From positions 6,014,001 through 6,078,000 of the forward strand of contig CP075494.1 in assembly GCA_021613535.1 (NCBI GenBank): 64,000 nucleotides of DNA, in the 5' to 3' direction. Positions 58,055-64,000 of the stretch are shown in pieces. Each line of letters opens with the position of its first letter. Positions within the stretch are counted from its first letter, which is position 1. The DNA comes from Adineta vaga (Eukaryota; Rotifera). Made by a program: the position numbers and the translations under genes. Under the pieces are notes generated by a model. It was given only the letters and a program-made list of their open reading frames with translations. It did not search any database and was not told the DNA's origin.

Positions 58055-58824
58055 TTAACGTGATCGATTCCAAAATTCATAATATTCTTCAAATGGAAAA
58101 GCACAAAGACCATAAACTGGACGAATACGATGACCAGCAAGTAAATAACATATTTCTTTCTTACCATCAAGATTAGGTAATTGTACATCGATTAAATTTT
58201 GATCTTCTAAATAACCTTCGACCTTAACACGTATACGAATATGTGTTGCATTATGAGGAAGTAATAAATCTCGTTCTTGACCACTTTCAATTGGTACAGC
58301 AATTTCTTGCTCATCTTGAAGATTATTAAGAATGAAATTCAATTTCAAATACGCAAAATATTCGCCAGCATTAAACAAAGAAATACGAACGGGATGTTCT
58401 AATACAGCTGTCGAAGGTGTTACACCTACCAAAAAGTAGTCTTATATTAAAAAGATTTCGTAATCTATACGTTACTTTCTACTGTAGTCGTGTTCTCGTC
58501 TGAAAAATATTTAGAAATGAATCATCATTTTTCCCAAAAAAATATTGAATTATTTACCTGAGTCACTCACCCAATACCATGTTTTTTTTTCTCTCTCCAT
58601 ATTTGTAGGTTTTCGAGCATCAGCATATAATTCTATGAACATAAAACTAATCGAAATCATTTGAATAGAAGATATTTACCTTCTCCCGATTCGCTTGTGT
58701 CTAAATATAAGGAATAATAATCAAAAATTCAGTTTTTCTTTTTGTATAATTTACCTTCAGAGTACTTTGCTGCTGTGATTACCAACAGAAAACATAGAAT
58801 AATCCATCTAGAAATTTCCATCAT
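58055..58824 (-). CDS. Secreted protein encoded by symmetric micro-exons
   Basis: Five exons: 58755-58824 (70 nt), 58680-58700 (21 nt), 58558-58632 (75 nt), 58476-58499 (24 nt) and 58055-58425 (371 nt). The total is 561 nt, 186 aa, with all introns in phase 1. Exon 1 encodes a signal peptide (MMEISRWIILCFLLVITAAK). Exons 2-4 encode a short acidic, Ser/Thr-rich variable region (DTSESGE, ADARKPTNMEREKKTWYWV, DENTTTVE). Exon 5 encodes an ordered beta-rich domain: VTPSTAVLEHPVRISLFNAG, FAYLKLNFILNN, ATHIRIRVKVEGYLED, KEICYLLAGHRIRPVYGLC. The three middle exons are each divisible by three, so any could be skipped without changing frame. The family is not recognised; it is probably extracellular with two cysteines near the C-terminus. 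Confidence 0.68.
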
Positions 58825-59704
58825 CGTTTGCTTTTTTTTCTATGTAACAATCGTAGATGAAAATAGTTTCAATGAGGTATGTTTACAAAATAAAATCGCC
58901 CGTCACATGAAAGAAAAAACGATTGAAATACACTGAAACCAACATCAAATCGTCACACCTGAATGCTTTTGCTCTACTATGATTGTGTTCTCTGCTGAAT
59001 ACAACGACGAATACACCTACGACAAAATGAATGATCATATCAAATTATACATGGATAGAAAATCCAATGATTGGTCATGTCAATATTTTTCCTCTCACTC
59101 GATTTAGAAATCAAACAGATAGTCTCACAATACAGTGGTATAAAAATTATGCCTACCCTTTGCATCTATTATAAATTATCAAATTTTTTGGAAAATATGT
59201 CATATACATCATCAACATTGCTTTCATCATGACCTACCTATGACTAGACGATGAGAAAAATATTGATTATTCCAGTAACAACAAACTAAATGATTGACAA
59301 ACTACACATACGTCTTATTCCATTCATAGACATAATACTAACTAATTGGAACATGAAAAGAAAACGAATGTTTAACTACGATCAGCTATAGAATAGATCA
59401 AGATTTTCTTTCCTTGATCAACAATTCATTTGAGTTAATAATACAAATACACTTTATCATTGAAATTAATAATTCTGTGTCATCATCGTTGAATAAAATT
59501 GACTAACTGTGTATACTTTTGTTTTACGATATCGAAATAACGTAAGTGTGGGCCTATGATGAAGAAAAACAAAGAATACTGGAATGATTATACTGATAAA
59601 GTTAGATAACAAAATAAACACACCTATAAAAAAAAGAGCCAAACAAAGCTATGTACATTTGATCGTGTTTTTTCGTTTGTTAATTAAATCGAATTTATAA
59701 CATC
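58825..59704. other. Divergent intergenic region, about 0.88 kb
   Basis: Between the micro-exon gene and the first galectin. A 42-codon frame (58979-59107, MIVFSAEYNDEYTYDK...) is the only coding-like patch and is too short to support. Confidence 0.45.
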
Positions 59705-61088
59705 ATGTTTCCCCATATGTCCTTTCACACAGGATTTGGTTTGGTAAAAGTGACTTCTTCATCATTTTCTTTTCGTCACCTTTCCATATTTTAGTCAGTA
59801 CCATATCAACCATATCAAACACAAATTATACCTTCACTTTCAAACGGTACACAAATTCGTGTCAGTGGTACACCAACGGGTAACAGGTAATATCAGCGAT
59901 TGTGAAATCTTTCCTTTTATACTAGCTCATTTAGATTTGAAATCAATCTAAAAAATCATCAAGATGATATTGTTCTACATTTCAATTCACGTTTCGATGA
60001 TCGTGCACTTGTACTTAATAGTGGTATGATCGAAAATATTTTGATTTACACATATGAGAAGATGTTAATTTACATATCGTTTAGCACAACGAGGATCATG
60101 GGGTCAAGAAGAACGTCATTCATTACCATTCCATCAGGGTATGCGGTTTACATTAGTTATTACAGCAACAGATCGTAGTTTCCGAGTGTGTAGTTTTATT
60201 ATGTTATATAAAGTACGTTTTTTTTATATTATTTTTCAATCAGATTTCTGTAAATAATTCACATGTTTGTGAATTTTATCAACGAACACCAATGAATCTT
60301 GCTCAATTAGTCGAAGTTAAAGGTGATATTAAATTAGATTCAGTTCAAGTTACTCCGGCAGCTTTTGGTAGTGCATTTAATAGTCCAGTCAATTTTCCTC
60401 AAATGGGAATGAATATGCCATTTGGTCAACTACCTCAGGCTTCATTCAATATTGGTGGTCTTAATATCGGTTTTGGAACTCCAGTCGCTCCAATACCGTC
60501 ATTTTCAGTAAGTATTTCTATTTTGATTAATAATTTCATCTCTTTTTGTTATTAAATATAGACAGGTGGTGTACCATCGATTCAATCATGTCGAATACAT
60601 CCAGGTTCTCGCATTTTTGTTCGCGGTTCTATCCCTTCAAGTGCCAAACGATTTGAACTTAATTTACTGCAAGGTCATAATGATAATGATGATATTGCTT
60701 TTCATTTCAATCCTCGATTTGATACTCGACAAATTGTTAAAAATCATCGACTACATGGTCAATGGGGTCACGAAGAAAATCAACCTTTTCCGACATACAT
60801 GCCTTTGACGCCAGGTACGCAAATCGATTTACAAATTTCATGTAATCATGATAGATATACTGTAAGTGATATATTTAATTGTAGTAGAAAAAAGAAATGT
60901 TTATTATCTTAGATTTATATGAATAATCAACTAATTGCCGAATATTTTCATAAGACTCCACCTGGTTCGGTAAGTTTTCTTGCACAACTCATGTTGAAAT
61001 TTTCTTCTCTATGAAAAAATATGATGTTTAGGTTATGGCTCTACAATATAAAGGTGATATTACGGTGACAAGTGTTGGTCAAATGTAA
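59705..61088 (+). CDS. Tandem-repeat galectin (two CRDs), copy A
   Basis: Binds beta-galactosides. The start is ATG at 59705 (MFPHMSFHTGFGL), followed by exons joined by 45-65 nt introns. CRD 1 has GTQIRVSGTPTGNRFEINL, HFNSRFDDRALVLNS and GSWGQEERH. Those show the canonical H-N-R, V-N, W and E-x-R sugar-binding set. CRD 2 has GSRIFVRGSIPSSAKRFELNL, HFNPRFDTRQIVKN and GQWGHEENQ, where the final Arg is replaced. A linker rich in Gly/Met/Phe/Pro (about residues 150-210, e.g. FPQMGMNMPFGQLPQ) separates the two domains. It ends TVTSVGQM before TAA at 61086. No signal peptide, as usual for galectins (non-classical secretion). It is followed 1 kb on by a second galectin in the same orientation. Confidence 0.9.
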
Positions 61089-62132
61089 AGAGAATGTCAT
61101 ATTGTTTTCTTTTTAATTACAACGTACTTCATTTGATTTTTGTCTTCGCAATATTTTTTATATCTAGTCTGAAATGATGTTTTCTATTGCCGAATAAATA
61201 TTTATATGACATGATCATATCTTTACTCTCATTCGAAATCCATGCGAAAGACAAAATAAACAAATTTTTTTTCATGTGTCGAAAGTATACGACAAGATTT
61301 TATTTTGCCTTTGGTCGAAGATATATTGTTACAATATACGAATTGCCTAAATCATCATTGAAAGAGTGCAATTTATTCACATACTATTTTTGTTTGTTTT
61401 GTCGTGTACTTCTATATAATGGAGCATCTCGAATCTCGTCCAACTTTCAAACCTGTAATCTAAAGAGATAATATTGGACATTAAATATTCTAATAAATCA
61501 GATGAATAATCGACTGCAATTAATAACAAGTTTATCTAATACATCTTCGTTCGTATTTGTCATTTCTATGTTTGAACAGTTTTGCGTAGAAAACGAATTC
61601 TCTTATCGAACAGAAAAAAAAGCAATGTTTTATTACATCTTATGCGACACGATCCAACAGAAATATTGCAGTTTATCAAGAACAACTTGACGCACTACTA
61701 TAATCATTCTCTATTCTGATATCTATCACCACCTGAAATGTTGACTAGCTCAGTCTAAAGTCTATATATTTGTAATGAGTAAATCTATTGTGAAAATACA
61801 ACATCATTCATATGTACTTTTTAACCATTTGTATTATTTTATTTTTCTCTGGCCAGGTTGGTTTGTTGTCTTTCTGATAACGTTGCTAGCTGGCATGAAG
61901 GACTACTAAAGCATCTATGTATACTTAAGTATTTTTTTTCTGTATTTGTCTTGTTTGACGTACGAGATAACAGTCAAATATTGTGAATAAGTGTTCTGTC
62001 ATCTTATCTCCTTCTGGTTTGTTCTCTAGAATCAGCGAGATGATTATATAAATCAACTCAAATGCTTTTTCTTCCACATTAGTTTTTTTTTTACACACCT
62101 ACAACAACTTTAACACATTCTCTTCTATCATA
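61089..62132. other. Intergenic between two galectin genes, about 1.04 kb
   Basis: Contains 60-95-codon open frames of low complexity (61187-61471, 61502-61690) with no family match. Presumably holds the 3' UTR of copy A and the promoter of copy B. Confidence 0.45.
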
Positions 62133-63378
62133 ATGGGTCAAGTACGTAAAATTCTATATTAATGAACAAATTAAATCTATCGAATGTTTCTTTCTAGCAA
62201 GCTGGTCATCATCAACATTTCGTAAGTTCCTTTTTATTTCATGTATATAGTTAAAAGAAACCAGTTGGATTTATTAGGGTGTTCCTTATGAAGCATCAAT
62301 TCAACCACCAATTAGTTATGGTACTCAAATTCATGTTTACGGTACTGCTTATGGTGATCGGTAAGTGAAGGAACTTTATTGAATTATGGTTAACCTTGAC
62401 TTTAATTTCGAAAAGATTCGAAATCAATTTGGCTAATAATCGTGGTGATGTTATTTTACATGTCAATCCACGTTTGAATGATCGTCAATTAGTTTTAAAT
62501 GCCGCACCAGGTGGTGGTTGGGGTGGTGAAGATCGTAAACCATTAAATATAACCCGTGGTCATCAATTCAGTATTATTATTATGGTTACTGAACAATGCT
62601 TCAAAGTAAAATAATGATTTGTCAATTCATTCCCTTACTGATCTCTCGACTTCGTTTCTTTTTCAGATTGCTGTTAATAATCAACATACAGCTGATTTTC
62701 ATCATCGAATGCCATTTCAAAGTGCTGAGCTTGTAACTGTGAAAGGTGATGTTAATTTAACAAATGTTCAAATCTACGCCGGTATGGGTGGTCAACATGG
62801 TCAACCATGGCGATTTGCTATGGTATGAAAGTGTCTTTATCTTGTTCTATATTTCAATTATATTTTTGTAGGAAACACCAGTACCAATGAACGTCTTTCC
62901 TGGTAAGTTATATTTCTTGTCCAAATCAAATGATTCATCTATAGAAAATCTTTAGGTCGTATTATAACTATCAATGGTCGAGTAAATAACAATGCTTCAC
63001 GATTTGAATTCAATTTATTAGCTGGAAATTACAACGGAGCTGATGTTGTTTTTCATTTCAATCCACGTTTCGATCAACGCGAAGCTGTTCGTAATTCATG
63101 TCAAGGTGGTGGCTGGGGCAACGAAGAAAAACAAGGAGGATTTCCATTACAGAGTGGACAACAATTTGAAATTCAAATTATTTGCTTTCCTCAACATTAT
63201 CAAGTAAAATCAAATCTAAAATCTTGTTCATTCATTTGTATCTATCTTATATTTCTTTGTATAGATCAATTGCAATGGTCAACCATGGTTCACATTTCCT
63301 CATCGTATCCCATATCAAAATGTTCAAGCATTACAAGTCAAAGGGGATGTTCAAATTTCAAATGTTTATGCTATGTAA
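62133..63378 (+). CDS. Tandem-repeat galectin (two CRDs), copy B
   Basis: The start is ATG at 62133; exon 1 encodes only MGQ, then QAGHHQHF, then GVPYEASIQPPISYGTQIHV. CRD 1 has DRFEINLANNRGDVIL, HVNPRLNDRQLVLN and GGWGGEDRK (all ligand positions kept, with E-D-R). CRD 2 has GRIITINGRVNNNASRFEFNL, HFNPRFDQREAVRN and GGWGNEEKQ (Lys where Arg is usual). It ends VQISNVYAM before TAA at 63376. Nine short introns are visible. The linker is short (about 25 residues, GMGGQHGQPWRFAMETP), unlike copy A. It arose with copy A by duplication, but the two have diverged clearly. Confidence 0.9.
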
Positions 63379-63822
63379 ACAAACATTGTGATAACAAATT
63401 CATTTTAAAGAATAAAATTGTCCTTAGGAATTTTAGAAACAGATACTATATATATATACTTGTTTTTTACAAGCATCTGTTAATCTTTATATTATATCCA
63501 TAAAGAGCAGTTTTATTCGAAAATCAATATAAGATATAGGCGATTTCATAGATGTCGTCTCTTGGTCTGGGAATTTTCCAGTTACTCATTTATCTTTCCC
63601 TCCTTTGCATCTTTTGATTTTTCCCTGCGTATCATTGAAAGAAACGATAAAAAAAATGATTTAGTCCAAAACTTTAGTCAATACGATTCATTGTTAGGCA
63701 GAAATGTGTGATCATCTTCGACGACGTAATAACAACAGAACATATAAATATTAGTGTCTAAAACGAATCATTCATTCATTCATTTCGTACATATCTAATA
63801 CAGTGACAAGGAAGAAGAGAAT
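63379..63822. other. Intergenic with CATT microsatellite
   Basis: 3' flank of galectin copy B. A short (CATT)n run lies near 63766-63786, just upstream of the next gene's ATG. Confidence 0.45.
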
Positions 63823-64000
63823 ATGTCCTCAATAGTTTATTCCTTCCATTGGGTGCGAATATCACGTGATGCAGAAAAAAATCGTTTTACTGAAGAAACA
63901 TCATTATCAACAACGAATGCAACGGAATCAAAAATTACATCAGTCTCATGTTTCAATAAAATATTCAAATATCCAAGAACTCACACGGAACAAAATTGGG
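63823..64000 (+). CDS. Unrecognised protein, 5' end only (cut by window edge)
   Basis: An ATG at 63823 opens a frame that stays open to the last base (59 codons). The product begins MSSIVYSFHWVRISRDAEK and continues hydrophilic, Ser/Thr-rich (EETSLSTTNATESKIT). It has no signal peptide in view. Amino-acid composition matches the confirmed genes. The family cannot be told from this fragment. Confidence 0.5.
   Translation, partial: MSSIVYSFHWVRISRDAEKNRFTEETSLSTTNATESKITSVSCFNKIFKYPRTHTEQNW

Noticed and set aside
1-64000. CRISPR arrays, rRNA genes, bacterial operons, LTR or telomeric repeats
   Set aside because: None seen. All confident protein genes are intron-containing or eukaryotic in type, and repeats are limited to short microsatellites.

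Overview
This window is metazoan nuclear DNA and most likely comes from a bdelloid rotifer (Adineta/Rotaria type). The evidence is high A+T content, compact genes split by very short GT-AG introns (mostly 40-65 nt), and orthologues of animal genes (SERINC, cyclin E, PTGES2, GPD1, ZSWIM2, ABCC10, COLGALT, CDC40, RNF4, NXF1, UBE2G1, galectins). These sit beside genes that are unusual in animals but familiar in bdelloids: an ADP-ribosyltransferase/TPR gene, an S1/P1 nuclease, and a dCMP deaminase with fungal-type architecture. The species assignment is inference; no marker gene is present.

Layout. 0-7 kb: a membrane protein running off the left edge, SERINC and cyclin E, all on the minus strand. 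7-16 kb: mostly small unrecognised genes (a one-TM protein, a secreted protein, a 516-aa protein with an EF-hand-like loop, a predicted lipid-anchored MGCC protein) and an ART-TPR gene broken by three in-frame stops. 16.6-20 kb: PTGES2 and GPD1. 20-24 kb: three head-to-tail copies of a two-TM, cysteine-rich protein. Read with the two introns between them, they form one gene of about 1288 residues. 24.9-35 kb: ZSWIM2, a Ser-rich protein, TMEM242 and an ABCC10-type ABC transporter. 35-40 kb: collagen galactosyltransferase with a KDEL tail, an ML-domain protein, a Dcd1-like deaminase and tRNA-Thr(UGU). 40-48 kb: a nuclear RNA/SUMO block (CDC40, RNF4-like, NXF1). 48.8-55.6 kb: an accessory-looking stretch (S1/P1 nuclease, an unknown gene, a hAT-transposase-derived gene, an AADAC-like esterase). 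56.9-64 kb: UBE2G1, a secreted protein encoded by symmetric micro-exons, two tandem-repeat galectins and the 5' end of another gene.

The most exciting element is the 20.0-24.0 kb gene. Each repeat has one N-terminal and one C-terminal membrane helix, twelve cysteines at the same positions, and a G-[LV]-[FY]-G-G-L-[ST] motif in the last helix. That motif resembles the GxS selectivity-filter helix of DEG/ENaC/ASIC channels. Those channels are trimers of two-TM subunits, so three repeats on one chain would be a natural covalent trimer. This is a hypothesis from sequence pattern only.

No CRISPR array, rRNA gene or intact transposon with terminal repeats was seen. Exon boundaries were read by eye from splice consensus plus frame continuity; where only outer limits are given, internal exons are approximate.
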